A DNA stretch of 47,611 nt from Pseudonocardia sp. CNS-004. GTDB taxonomy: Bacteria; Actinomycetota; Actinomycetes; Mycobacteriales; Pseudonocardiaceae. Below are positions 24,653-34,032 of this stretch, one piece after another; the first letter of the stretch is position 1; each line of letters starts with the position of its first letter. The translations under genes and the position numbers were made by a program. The notes under the pieces were generated by a model. That model ran no database searches and had not been told where the DNA came from. It saw only the letters and a list, made by a program, of their open reading frames with translations. The stretch spans positions 1 through 47,611 of the forward strand of contig MKJV01000117.1 of assembly GCA_001942185.1 (NCBI GenBank), read 5' to 3'.

Positions 24653-25454
24653 GTGTCATCCACCACAGACGCGTCCGCCGGCCGGGCGCAGATCGCGGCG
24701 CGGACGCTTCGCACGGACCGGTGGTGGTTGCCACCGCTGGCCACCTTCGCCGGTCTCACCGCATGGGTGCTGTATGCCACCGTGCGTTCGTTCTTGCAGA
24801 GCAACTACTTCGTGGCGGAGTACAACTACCTCACGCCGTTCTACTCGCCGTGCGTCTCGTTCGGCTGCGACCCGCACGCCTCGCACTTCGGGCAGTTCCT
24901 CCCCCGACGTCTGGTTCCTGCCCTACGCCGCGGTCTCGCTGCCGTTCCTGCTGCTCTTCCGGCTCACCTGCTACTACTACCGGAAGGCCTACTACCGCGC
25001 GTTCTGGCTCTCGCCGCCGGCGTGCGCCGTGGCCGAGCCGCACGCGAGCTACAGCGGCGAGACCCGCTTCCCGCTGATCATGCAGAACCTGCACCGGTAC
25101 TTCTTCTACATCGCCGCGATCATCTCGCTGATCAACACCTACGACGCGTTGTACGCGTTCGGGAAGGCCGACGGCAGCTTCGGGCTGGGCCTGGGCAACG
25201 TGATCCTGCTGGTGAACGTCGTGTTCCTGTGGGCGTACACGATCTCGTGCCACTCGTGCCGGAGCATCATCGGCGGCAGGCTCAACCACTTCTCGAAGCA
25301 CCCGCTGCGCTACAAGCTGTGGGTGCAGGTCTCGAAGCTCAACGGCAAGCACATGCAGCTGGCGTGGATCACGCTCGGGACGCTGGCGTTCACCGATTTC
25401 TACATCATGGCCGTGGCGGCGGGCTGGATCCCCGACCTGCGGATCATCAACTGA
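24653..25454 (+). CDS. Membrane anchor of second succinate dehydrogenase (Sdh1-like)
   Basis: Five-helix anchor subunit, about 266 residues from GTG (VSSTTDASAGRAQIAARTLR). Characteristic segments are LRTDRWWLPPLATFAGLTAW, YNYLTPFYSPCVSFG, FRLTCYYYRKAYYRAFW and ISCHSCRSIIGGRLNHFSKH. From memory these resemble the anchor of the mycobacterial Sdh1 complex (the Rv0249c type), a diheme membrane subunit. The frame breaks near 24905 in a run of five C; removing one C gives GQFLPDVWFLPYAAV. AAGGAA precedes the GTG. It is the first gene of the second C-A-B operon, 12 bp before the flavoprotein. Confidence 0.88.
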
Positions 25455-25466
25455 GGGTGGTGGCAG

Positions 25467-27376
25467 ATGACTGAAGAGATCGAGCGCTACGAATTCGACG
25501 TCGTCGTCATCGGCGCCGGGGGTGCCGGGCTGCGGGCCGCCATCGAGGCGCGGGCGCAGGGCAAGCGCACCGCCATCATCTCGAAGTCGCTCTTCGGCAA
25601 GGCACACACGGTGATGGCAGAGGGTGGGTGCGCCGCCGCGATGGGGAACGTCAACCCCAACGACAACTGGCAGGTGCACTACCGCGACACGATGCGTGGC
25701 GGGAAGTTCCTCAACAACTGGCGGATGGCCGAGCTGCACGCCAAGGAGGCTCCGGACCGCGTCTGGGAGCTGGAGACCTACGGTGCGCTCTTCGACCGCA
25801 CCGCGGAAGGCAAGATCAGCCAGCGCAACTTCGGCGGGCACACCTACCCGCGGCTGGCCCACGTCGGTGACCGCACCGGCCTGGAGATGATCCGCACGCT
25901 GCAGCAGAAGGTCGTGTCGCTGCAGCAGGAGGACTACGCCGAGACCGGCGACTACGAGGCCAACATCCGGGTCTTCCACGAGACCACGATCACCGAGATC
26001 TTCAAGGACGGCGGCCGCATCGCGGGGTGCTTCGGCTACTACCGCAAGACCGGCGGGTTCGTGCGCTTCGACGCCCCGGCGATCGTCCTGGCCACCGGCG
26101 GGGTCGGGAAGAGCTACCAGGTCACCTCGAACTCGTGGGAGTACACCGGCGACGGCCACGCGCTCGCGCTGCGCGCGGGCGCCACGCTGATCAACATGGA
26201 GTTCCTGCAGTTCCACCCGACGGGCATGGTCTGGCCGCCGTCGGTGAAGGGGATCCTGGTCACGGAGTCGGTGCGCGGCGACGGCGGGGGTGCTGCGCAA
26301 CTCCGAGGGCGAGCGGTTCATGTTCAACTACGTCCCGGACGTGTTCCGCGAGCAGTACGCGGAGACGGAGGAGGAGGGCGACCGCTGGTACACCGACGCG
26401 ACAACAACCGGCGTCCGCCGGAGCTGCTTCCGCGTGACGAGGTCGCGCGCGCGATCAACTCCGAGGTCAAGGCCGGGCGCGGGAGCCCGCACGGCGGGGT
26501 GTTCCTCGACATCGCCTCCCGGCTCTCGCCCGAGGAGATCCAGAAGCGGCTGCCGTCGATGTACCACCAGTTCAAGGAGCTGGCCGACGTCGACATCACG
26601 AAGGAGCCGATGGAGGTCGGCCCCACCTGCCACTACGTGATGGGTGGCGTCGAGGTCGACCCGGACAGCGCGATGTCGAAGGTGCCGGGCCTGTTCGCCG
26701 CGGGCGAGGTCGCGGGCGGGATGCACGGCTCCAACCGGCTGGGCGGCAACTCGCTGTCCGACCTCATCGTGTTCGGGCGCCGGGCCGGGCTCGGGCGTCC
26801 GAGTACGTCGACTCGCTCGCCGGCGTGCGCCCGGCGGTGCTGATCGACGAGGTCACGAAGGCGCAAGAGCGTGCGCTGCTCCCGTACTCCAGCGCCACCG
26901 AGGGCGGGGAGAACCCGTTCGTCGTGCAGCTCGAGCTCCAGAAGACGATGAACGAGCTCGTCGGCATCATCCGCAAGTCCGAGGAGATGGAGCAGGCGCT
27001 CAAGGCGCTGCAGGAGATCGCCACGAAGGCGCGGACGGTCACCGTCGAGGGCGGCCGGGCCTTCAACCCGGGCTGGCACCTGGCGCTGGACCTGCGCAAC
27101 ATGCTGCTGGTCTCGCTCTGCGTGGCGAAGGCCGCGCTGGAGCGGCAGGAGAGCCGTGGCGGGCACACCCGCGACGACTTCCCCGTCATGGACTCCGACT
27201 GGCGCCACCAGCTGCTCGTGCTGTCGGCCAACGGCGAGGACGACGTCCACCTCGTGCGCCAGGAGCAGGTGCCGATGCGGCCCGAGCTGCTGGACCTTTT
27301 CGAACTGGACGAGCTGAAGAAGTACTACACCGGCGAGGAGCTGGGCGGACACCGAGCCGGGGAGGCTGCCAAGTGA
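25467..27376 (+). CDS. Flavoprotein subunit of second succinate dehydrogenase (Sdh1-like)
   Basis: Second SdhA paralogue, about 636 residues after repair. FAD motif VVVIGAGGAGLRAAIEARAQ (about 11-30); covalent-FAD region FGKAHTVMAEGGCAAAMGN; active-site regions FLQFHPTGMVWPP, CHYVMGGVEVDPDS and GSNRLGGNSLSDLIVFGRRA. Three breaks: near 26288 one G too many in a G5 run (GDGGVLRNSEGERFMFNYV), near 26397 one C missing (TDADNNRRPPELLPRDEVAR), near 26797 one G missing (AGLGASEYVDSLAG). All are single-base run errors. The sequence differs clearly from the flavoprotein at 19883-21826, so these are distinct isoenzymes and not a recent duplication. The stop overlaps the next GTG. Confidence 0.93.
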
Positions 27377-28128
27377 GTTACGACGCGCATTTCCGCGTGT
27401 GGCGGGGGGATGACGAGAAGGGCGAGCTCGTCGACTACCCGGTGGCGGTGAACGAGGGCGAGGTCGTCCTCGACATCATCCACCGGCTCCAGCAGACGCA
27501 GGCCCAGGACCTCGCCGTCCGCTGGAACTGCAAGGCCGGCAAGTGCGGCTCGTGCAGCGTGGAGATCAACGGGAAGCCGCGGCTGGCCTGCATGACCCGG
27601 ATGTCCACCTTCACCGAGGAGGAGGTCATCACGGTCACCCCGCTGCGCACGTTCCCCGTGATCCGGGACCTCGTCACCGACGTGTCGTTCAACTACACGA
27701 AGGCCCGCGAGATCCCCAGTTTCGCGCCACCGCCGGACGTGGAGCCCGGCGACTACCGGATGCAGCAGGTCGACGTGGAGCGGAGCCAGGAGTTCCGCAA
27801 GTGCATCGAGTGCTTCCTGTGCCAGAACACCTGTCACGTGGTGCGCGACCACGAGGAGAACAAGGAGAACTTCGCCGGCCCGCGCTACCTGATGCGCGTC
27901 GCGGAGCTCGACATGCACCCCCTCGACGCCGCCGACCGCAAGGAGGCGGCGCAGGAGGAGCACGGCCTCGGCTACTGCAACATCACCAAGTGCTGCACCG
28001 AGGTCTGCCCCGAGCACATCAAGATCACCGACAACGCGCTCATCCCGCTCAAGGAGCGCGTCGTGGACCGCAAGTACGACCCGGTGGTCTGGCTGGGCAA
28101 GAAGATCTTCAAGCGCGCGGGCGCCTGA
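27373..28128 (+). CDS. Iron-sulfur subunit of second succinate dehydrogenase (Sdh1-like)
   Basis: Electron-transfer subunit of 251 residues, intact, GTG overlapping the preceding stop by 4 nt (VSYDAHFRVWRGDDEKGELV). The 2Fe-2S ligands are in WNCKAGKCGSCSVEINGKP with a further Cys in RLACMTRMS. The cubane and 3Fe clusters use CIECFLCQNTCHV and YCNITKCCTEVCPEHIK. The third gene of the operon; a stem-loop follows at 28141-28169. As for the flavoprotein, its ligand spacing is of the SdhB family but its sequence differs from the operon-1 SdhB. Confidence 0.95.
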   Translation: MSYDAHFRVWRGDDEKGELVDYPVAVNEGEVVLDIIHRLQQTQAQDLAVRWNCKAGKCGSCSVEINGKPRLACMTRMSTFTEEEVITVTPLRTFPVIRDLVTDVSFNYTKAREIPSFAPPPDVEPGDYRMQQVDVERSQEFRKCIECFLCQNTCHVVRDHEENKENFAGPRYLMRVAELDMHPLDAADRKEAAQEEHGLGYCNITKCCTEVCPEHIKITDNALIPLKERVVDRKYDPVVWLGKKIFKRAGA

Positions 28129-28140
28129 CCGGCGCGGACC

Positions 28141-28169
28141 GCGACCGGATCGCTCTGATGGCCGGTCGC
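28141..28169 (+). terminator. Hairpin after second succinate dehydrogenase operon
   Basis: GCGACCGG (28141-28148) pairs perfectly with CCGGTCGC (28162-28169) across a 13-nt loop, 12 bp after the stop. An alternative overlapping stem uses GACCGGCG (28127-28134) and CGCCGGTC (28167-28174). No T-run. Confidence 0.55.
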
Positions 28170-28290
28170 CGGTCACGCCCCGCCGCCGAGGATCACCCGG
28201 ATGGCAACGCTCCGTGGTGCCTTGATCGCGTCACGTCACTGATCCTCGCTCGTTGTCCCGGACGGCGCCGCACGGGCGCGGAGGACGGGA

Positions 28291-29075
28291 GTGACGACGA
28301 CGATGAGGGCGGCAACGGCACCAGGGTCGGCACCCCCGGCGGGAACACCGATCCGCACGAGGCGGATCGCACCGTCGGGGCCCGGGTCGACCTTTCCGTC
28401 CCGGACGTGCTCGGCGGGCTCCGCTGGTACGCCAGCACGAGGTTCACCGGGCCCCGCACGGCCCGGCAGTTCTTCATCGCCCCGCGCGGTGAGCACCGCG
28501 TGATCCCGACGCACGTGCTTCCCGGCGCCCGGGAGCGGCGGGTGCCCCTGCGCGGGGCGGACGCGGTGCTGTTCGAGGCCGCCGACCGGTCCGACGCCGC
28601 GCTCGTGCTCGTGGGGCCACCACGAGGCCACCACCTGGTTCGGCGGCCCCGCTCCCGCCGACGCGGGCATCGCCGCGCTGCTGGAGACGTTCCGGTTCGC
28701 CGACGACCCCGCGGGCGCCACCCTGACCCCGGCCTCCGACCTGCTGCTGCGTCAGTCCGGGGTGTCGCTGATCGGCCGCGGCGACCGCGCGACGCTCGTG
28801 GCCCGGCGGGCGGTCGACGCGCTGCCGACCCTTCCCGACTGGGCGGGGCTGCGGCTGCGGTCGGTGAGCTGTGGCGTGCCGACCGCCTGCTCGACGACGG
28901 AGCATCGGCGCTGGTCCGCGGCACCATCCACGAGTGGCGCTTCGTGCTCGCGGGGGCGAGCGCCGCCATGGACGTCGTCCTGCACGGCCCGGAGTCGGGG
29001 CGCCCGGCGCTCGGGCTGGCCGACGACCAGGTCCTCGCCGCCCTCTCGGCGCTCGACGCCAGATGGGTGGACTGA
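28291..29075 (+). CDS. Unknown protein, first gene of thiol-redox cluster, frame-disrupted
   Basis: Coding potential (very high third-position GC) runs from about 28280 to 29075, through three frames. Recognisable pieces are DLSVPDVLGGLRWYASTRFT, then HEATTWFGGPAPADAGIAAL and QSGVSLIGRGDRATLVARR, then GELWRADRLLDDGASALVRG and ALGLADDQVLAALSALDARW. Breaks lie near 28617 and 28866, with a possible further one near the start. The start is uncertain; the GTG at 28291 is a guess. Predicted soluble, about 255 residues; I recognise no family. It ends 3 bp before the thioredoxin-like gene, so the two are co-transcribed. Confidence 0.55.
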
Positions 29076-29078
29076 GGC

Positions 29079-29587
29079 ATGTCCGTACCGCTTGCCGTGG
29101 CGCTGCTCGCGCTGCTCGTCGCGTTGTTCGCGCTGGTGGCACTCGTCGCCGTCTACGCGCGGGTGCGCGCCTCGAGGTCTCCCGCGAGATCGGCCTCTCC
29201 GGCTACGCCGCGGTCGTCGGCCGGGCGGCGCCGCCGTCGGTCCGTCCGCGCGCAGGGGAACGGGCAGGCGTGGTGGCGGTGCTCGACGCCGACTGCGCGC
29301 TCTGCCACGTCGTATGGGCCGCACTCGCCGGTCGCGCGGGCGCCGCGGTGCGCGTCGTCGCGCTCGTCGACCACACGGACGGTTTCGACACGTACCCCGA
29401 CGCGGAGCTGATCGCCGACCCGGCCGCCCGTGCCGAGGTGTTCGAGGGCTACGCACCCACCGTGCTGCGGCTGGATGCCGCGGGCACGGTGGTCGAGCGC
29501 ACCTTCGTCGACGCCGAGACGGACCTGTCGGACCTGTCCGGCCCGTTCCGGAGCCCGGCGATGAGCGAGCCTGCGAGCGAATCATGA
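29079..29587 (+). CDS. Membrane-anchored thioredoxin-like (MauD/TlpA-type) protein
   Basis: About 169 residues: an N-terminal signal anchor (MSVPLAVALLALLVALFALV, residues 1-30) and a thioredoxin-like domain outside the membrane. The domain begins ALEVSREIGLSGYAAVVGRA and contains VVAVLDADCALCHVVWAALA, a CxxC redox centre after the first beta strand. The frame breaks near 29172 and is repaired by one C (GTGCGCGCC(C)TCGAG). This layout is that of MauD/TlpA-type thiol-disulfide proteins that mature secreted Cys-rich partners. The overlapping next gene encodes exactly such a secreted Cys-rich protein. Confidence 0.75.
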
Positions 29588-30123
29588 ACCTCGACGACAT
29601 CCCGCGCACCTCGACGCCGCCCCCGGACGCGCGGCCGAGCGCCGTGGTGGCGGCGCTGCGGGCGATCCGGCCGTCCCGGCGGGCCGTGCTGCGCGGCCTC
29701 GTGATCGGCGCCGCGGCGGCCGCGCTCGTGCCGCTCGACTGGTACCTGGAGCGCCGCACGGCCGCGGCGGAACCGGGGTCGGCGAACCGGGCCGAGCACC
29801 GCGGCTGCGCCCCCACGAGCTACGACGCGAACCCCAACAACTGGCCGTTCGAAGGCCCCGCCGTCTGCTACGGCGGCTGGCGGCGCGGCAGCTACCCCTG
29901 CAGCGGCGGGTACCACCGCGAGGGCTACTTCGAAGTGGACGGCGAGGAGATGGACAGCACCCGGCTCGCCACGGAGTGCGAGGGCCGCAACGCGTGGCGG
30001 TGGAAGGGCTACCGCTGCTCCGACGCGATCACCGACGTCGTGTTCGCGAGCGGCGACACCTACACCGGGATCACGATCGCGGCCTGCCGGCTGCCCGAAT
30101 CCGGCTCGCTGCTGGGCGGGTGA
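29584..30123 (+). CDS. Tat-exported six-cysteine protein, unknown
   Basis: Intact, 179 residues, ATG overlapping the preceding stop. Residues about 34-60 are a twin-arginine signal (PSRRAVLRGLVIGAAAAALV), suggesting export after cytoplasmic folding or cofactor loading. The mature part (about 115 residues) has six cysteines in HRGCAPTSYD, PAVCYGGWRRGSYPCSGGYH, ATECEGRNAWRWKGYRCSDA and TIAACRLPE, and many Trp, Tyr and Gly. Six Cys would make three disulfides, which the adjacent CxxC proteins could form or reduce. It resembles the methylamine dehydrogenase light chain only in general layout; the CSCCGG-like motif and the dozen cysteines of that protein are missing. I do not recognise the family. 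Confidence 0.8.
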   Translation: MNLDDIPRTSTPPPDARPSAVVAALRAIRPSRRAVLRGLVIGAAAAALVPLDWYLERRTAAAEPGSANRAEHRGCAPTSYDANPNNWPFEGPAVCYGGWRRGSYPCSGGYHREGYFEVDGEEMDSTRLATECEGRNAWRWKGYRCSDAITDVVFASGDTYTGITIAACRLPESGSLLGG

Positions 30124-30127
30124 GCCG

Positions 30128-30850
30128 GTGACGACCCGCCCGCTCCTGCATCCGGTCGCCCCGGCAGCGGCGCTGGCCCTGGCCGCCCCGGCGGTCGCCG
30201 TGGGCGCCGGGCAGGCCGCCGGGCCGGTCCTCCTGCTCGTCGCGGGCATCGCGGCCGGTTTCGCCAACTCCGGGAGCACTTGAAGCCACAACTCGGCGTT
30301 CCTGCTGAGCGCGTCGGTCTGGCGCGACGAACCGGTGGTCCGGTACTTCGGTGCCGGCCTGCTGCTGGGTGCCGTGCTGGTGGCGTTCGCCGCCGGTGCG
30401 GTGGGGGCACTGCCCCAGGCACTGGTGCCCGCGGAGGTGCGGCACGCGGCGTTCGCGCTGGTCGCGGTGCCGGTGCTGCTGCGGGAGATCGGGCTCGTCC
30501 GGTTCCCCGTCCCGCAGAACGCGCGGCTCGTGCCGGAGGACGTCCAGCACCTGCGCCGCTGGGGCGCGCTGCAGTTCGGATTCGAGATGGGAACCGGGAT
30601 GCGCACGTACTCGCCGTCGGCGCTGCCGCACCTCGTGCTCGCCGCGGCGCTGCTCGTCGTCCCGCTCCCGGCCGCGTTCGCCCTCGCCGCGGGGTTCGCG
30701 CTGGGCAGGCTCGCGATGCCGCTCCTGTCGAACGCGTGGAGCGACGACGGCTCGTGGACGGCCGTGTGGGCGCGCACGGAGCCCGTCGTGCGGCCGTTGC
30801 TGGCCCTGACCTGCGTCGGGTCGCTCGCGGCTGCGATGCTCGGGCCGTGA
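30128..30850 (+). CDS. Polytopic membrane protein with in-frame TGA
   Basis: About 240 codons from GTG, with five to six hydrophobic segments. The frame runs uninterrupted from 30128 to 30850 except for one TGA at 30281-30283, inside GFANSGST-stop-SHNSAFLL; the coding signal continues in the same frame on both sides. TGG to TGA (GSTWSHN) would be the simplest origin. Later segments include GALQFGFEMGTGMRTYSPSA and FALGRLAMPLLSNAWSDDG. It sits between the Tat-exported protein and a second CxxC protein, so a MauE-like role as membrane partner of the redox proteins is possible, but this is by position only. Stop and next ATG overlap. Confidence 0.65.
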
Positions 30851-31190
30851 TGGCAGCCTTCCCGACCACCTCGGTCGTCGCCGTCGTGGTCGTGGCCGAC
30901 GTGGCCTGCCCCAGCTGCTCGCAGATCGCCCGGGAACTGCCCGACCTGCTCCGGGTGCCCGTCACGGTGCGTTCCTGCCACGATCCCCGGCTGACCACGC
31001 AGTACCCCACCCTGCCCGCCACCGTGCCGGCCTGCCGGCGCCCGCGCTCGGCACCGTCCGCCCGGACGGGTCGGTGCGCTGGTGGCCCGGCCTGACCGGG
31101 GCGATCGGCGTGCTGCCGGTCGTGCGCCCGCGGGCGCTGCGCGAGGCTCTCGCAGTCCTGTGGACGGCGTTCCGCACGGCTCGACGCTGA
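30850..31190 (+). CDS. Small CPSC-motif redox protein
   Basis: About 113 residues, starting MAAFPTTSVVAVVVVADVAC. A CPSC motif follows the first beta strand (VADVACPSCSQIARELPDLL), as in thioredoxin-fold proteins, with a second Cys-containing segment TVRSCHDPRLTTQYPTLPAT. The frame breaks near 31032; adding one C (GCCTGCC(C)GGCG) gives PACPAPALGTVRPDGSVRWW and an end at 31190. It has no obvious signal peptide, though the start is hydrophobic. The last gene of the cluster, overlapping the membrane-protein stop by one base. Probably a second disulfide exchange factor of the same pathway. Confidence 0.7.
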
Positions 31191-31281
31191 TCGACCGGCC
31201 CCACCGGCCCGCCGGGCGCGGGCTACCGGCGGGTTGTGGATAACTCACCGGTCGCACCTCCGACCTCCGCTTCCACCTCGC

Positions 31282-31287
31282 TAACCT
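31282..31287 (+). promoter_or_regulatory. -10 box of a leaderless transcript
   Basis: TAACCT ends 6 nt before the ATG of the coiled-coil gene at 31294, consistent with a leaderless mRNA. Confidence 0.5.
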
Positions 31288-31293
31288 CGTCCC

Positions 31294-31704
31294 ATGGGAT
31301 CGATGGAGGAGCTCGAAGGGCGCGTCAGCGCCCTCGAAGGCCAGATGCGTTCCGTCCGGCAGGACGCCGCCGCCGCGCGCGTGCTGGCCGGCGGTGCCGA
31401 CCGCGACGTCGCCGCGCTCACCACGCGGATGGACGCGCAGACCCGGCTCATGCAGGCGTTGCGCGAGACACAGGTGGAGGACCATGCCGCGATCTTCGAG
31501 CTGAAGGGGGACGTCGGTGCTCTGAAGGGCGGTGTCCACGGCCTCGAGCAGGGACAGGGCAACCTCGAGCAGGGACAGGCCAACCTCGAGCAGAGACAGG
31601 CCAACCTCGAGCAGGGGCAGGCGAACCTCGCGCGCGGGCAGGAGATCATCATCGACCTGCTGCGGCGGCGGAACGGGGGAAGCGGGCCCGCGTCAGCCGG
31701 GTGA
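31294..31704 (+). CDS. Coiled-coil protein with 7-residue tandem repeats
   Basis: Intact, 136 residues, almost entirely helical and coiled-coil. It starts MGSMEELEGRVSALEGQMRS and contains DVAALTTRMDAQTRLMQAL. Residues about 84-117 are five copies of a heptad of the type LEQGQAN, ending LARGQEIIIDLLRRRN. No membrane segment or catalytic motif. Such short proteins are usually oligomerisation or scaffold factors; no specific partner is suggested. It converges on the small acidic gene behind it. Confidence 0.75.
   Translation: MGSMEELEGRVSALEGQMRSVRQDAAAARVLAGGADRDVAALTTRMDAQTRLMQALRETQVEDHAAIFELKGDVGALKGGVHGLEQGQGNLEQGQANLEQRQANLEQGQANLARGQEIIIDLLRRRNGGSGPASAG
31543..31647. repeat. Five 21-bp tandem units encoding heptads
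   Basis: Unit starts at 31543, 31564, 31585, 31606 and 31627. Most units read CTCGAGCAGGGACAGGCC plus AAC with one to three changes; the last is diverged. The unit is in phase with the codons, so copy number can change without breaking the frame. Confidence 0.85.
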
Positions 31705-31720
31705 GCGGGCCACGCCGCCG

Positions 31721-31999
31721 TCAGCCGAGCGACCGACGCAACTCCTCCAGCTTCTCCTTCGCCTTCGCCGCGCGCTCGGCCTCCTGCTCCTCGACGCTGC
31801 GGCCCGCGGCGGTGCCTTCCGCCAGCTCCGCGGCGCCGAGTGACGTGGCGTAGCGCCCCTCGATCTTGTCCCGCACGTAGTCCAGGCTGGGCACCCCGTG
31901 CTCGTCGTAGTCGGGCGCGGGCGGCGCCGGTGGGGTGGGGTCCGGCACGGTCTCGGCATCGATCGGTTCCGGCGTCCGCTCGTTCGACGGGTCGGTCAC
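31721..31999 (-). CDS. Small acidic protein, conserved-looking, unknown
   Basis: Intact, 92 residues. A Pro/Asp/Glu-rich N-terminus (MTDPSNERTPEPIDAETVPD) leads to a conserved-looking segment, YDEHGVPSLDYVRDKIEGRY, then ATSLGAAELAEGTAAGRSVE and a charged helix ending KLEELRRSLG. I recall similar small proteins in other actinobacteria without a function. No membrane or metal motif. Its start lies 66 bp from the divergent S9 peptidase gene. Confidence 0.7.
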   Translation of the reverse strand: MTDPSNERTPEPIDAETVPDPTPPAPPAPDYDEHGVPSLDYVRDKIEGRYATSLGAAELAEGTAAGRSVEEQEAERAAKAKEKLEELRRSLG

Positions 32000-32065
32000 G
32001 GCGGCTCCTCTCGCTCGACGTCCGGCGCGTCCACGCTACCCGCACGTGCCGGATACCGTGGTGCC

Positions 32066-34023
32066 GTGACGATCTCCGAGCGCCCGTACGGGTCGTGGCC
32101 GACGCCCATCACATCCGAGCTGGTCACCGCCGCGGCGGTGCGGCTGGGCGAGGTGTCGGTGGACGGTGCCGACGTGGTGTGGGCCGAGGGGCGGCCCTCC
32201 GAGGGGGGCCGCACGCAGCTGGTGCGCCGCACCCCCGACGGTGCCACCGTCGAGCTGCTCCCGGAGGCCGGAACGCGCGCACGGCGGTGCACGAGTACGG
32301 CGGCGCGGCGTGGTGGGTCCGTGACGGCGTCGTCTGGTTCGCCGACTGGGCCGACCAGCGGCTGTACCGGCTCGCACCCGGCGGGGCGCCGGAGCCGATC
32401 ACGCCGGAGCCCGCTGCGCCGCGGGCCGACCGTTACGCCGACGGCGACGTCGCCCCGGACGGCGCCACCGTCGTCTGCGTGCGGGAGCGGCACACCGGGG
32501 CCACGGCGGCCGACGTGCGCAACGAGGTGGTCCGGCTCGCCGCCGACGGCCCGTCGGAACCGGAGGTGCTCGTGAGCGGCCCGGACTTCGTGGCCGCGCC
32601 CCGGCTGAGCCCCGACGGGCAGCTGCTGGCGTGGCTGCAGTGGAACCACCCGTCGATGCCGTGGGACGACACGCAGCTCATCGTGCGGGACCTGGAGTCC
32701 GGCGAGGAGACGGTGGTGGCCGGCGGGCCGGGGGAGTCGGTGCTGGAGCCGCGTTTCGAACCGGACGGGTCGTTGCTGTTCCTGTCCGACCGCACGGACT
32801 GGTGGAACGTCTACCGCTGGACGCCCGGCGCCGACATCGTGCCGGTCGTCCGCATCGACGCCGAGATCGGCGTCCCGTCATGGGTGTTCGGGTCGGCCCG
32901 CTACGTGCGGCTCGACGACGGCAGGGTCGTGTACGCCCGCTGGCGCGACGGCCGGGACGGGTTGGCCGTCCGGGAGACCGACGGCTCGCTCGTCGACCTG
33001 GACGTGCCGTTCTCGGCGGTCGCCGCCGTGCGCGCGGCCGGGCCGGACGCGGTCGTCGTGGTGGCGGGCACCCCCACCGCCGAGCCCGGTGTCCACCGGG
33101 TCGAGGTCGGCACCTCGGCGGTCGAGACGCTGCGGGCGCCGCGTGACCTCGGCCTGGATCCGGGCTTGATCGCGCAGCCGGAGCACATCACGTTCGACTC
33201 GGTGGACGGGGCGGGTGCGCCGCGGCGCGCCCACGCGCAGTTCTACCCGCCGGCCTCGCTGGACTTCCGCGGCCCGGAGGGCGAGCTCCCGCCGCTGCTG
33301 GTGCAGATCCACGGCGGGCCCACCGCGTCGGCGACCCCGGTGCTGAGCGTCGGCGTGCAGTACTGGACGAGCCGCGGCTTCGCGGTCGTCGACGTGGACT
33401 ACGGCGGTTCCACGGGTTACGGGCGCGCCTACCGCCATGAGCTGCTGGGGGAGTGGGGCGTGATCGACGTGGCCGACTGTCTCGCGGCGGCCCGCAGCCT
33501 CGCCGCGCAGGGCCGCGTCGACGGCGCCCGGTTGTGCATCCGCGGCGGCTCGGCGGGCGGGTTCACCACGCTGGCGGCCCTCGCCCGCGACGACACCCCG
33601 TTCGCGGCGGGTGCCGACCACTTCGGGGTGGCCGACCTGGAGGCGCTCGCCGCCGACACCCACAAGTTCGAGAGCCGCTACCTCGACCGCCTCGTCGGCC
33701 CGTACCCGCAGGCCCGCGACGTCTACGTGGAGCGTTCCCCGATCCACCACGTGGAGCGCTTCACCCGCCCGCTGATCGTGCTGCAGGGCGCCGAGGACGA
33801 GGTCGTGCCGCCGAACCAGAGCGAGATGATCGTCGACGCGCTGCGCGCCCGCGGCACCCCGGTGGCCTACCTGCTGTTCGAGGGCGAGCAGCACGGCTTC
33901 CGGCGGTCGGAGAACATCCGCCGGGCCCTGGACGCGGAGCTGAGCTTCTACGGCCAGGTGCTGGGGTTCGAGTTGCCGCCCGAGGAGGGCATCGAACCGG
34001 TGGCGATCGAGAACCTGAGTTAG
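32066..34023 (+). CDS. S9-family (prolyl-oligopeptidase-like) serine peptidase
   Basis: About 652 residues from GTG (VTISERPYGSWPTPITSELV): an N-terminal beta-propeller (to about 390) and a C-terminal alpha/beta hydrolase. The nucleophile elbow is RGGSAGGFTTL, the Asp is in LQGAEDEVVPPNQSE and the His in FEGEQHGFRRSEN. The oxyanion region is VQIHGGPTASATP. This is the dipeptidyl/acylaminoacyl-peptidase subgroup, with no signal peptide, so probably cytoplasmic peptide turnover. One break near 32271 is repaired by one G (GCCGG(G)AACGCG) to give AGNARTAVHEYGGAAWW. TACCGT lies 6 nt before the GTG, suggesting a leaderless transcript. Confidence 0.92.
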
Positions 34024-34032
34024 CGGCGCGCC

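Noticed and set aside
29584..30123. Methylamine dehydrogenase light chain (MauA)
   Set aside because: Tat signal and small Cys-rich domain fit, but there are six cysteines instead of about twelve, no CSCCGG-like motif, and no heavy-chain gene nearby.
30281..30283. Selenocysteine codon
   Set aside because: No selenocysteine insertion stem-loop is evident directly downstream and the context does not look like a redox motif; TGG to TGA is simpler. Left as a question in the findings.
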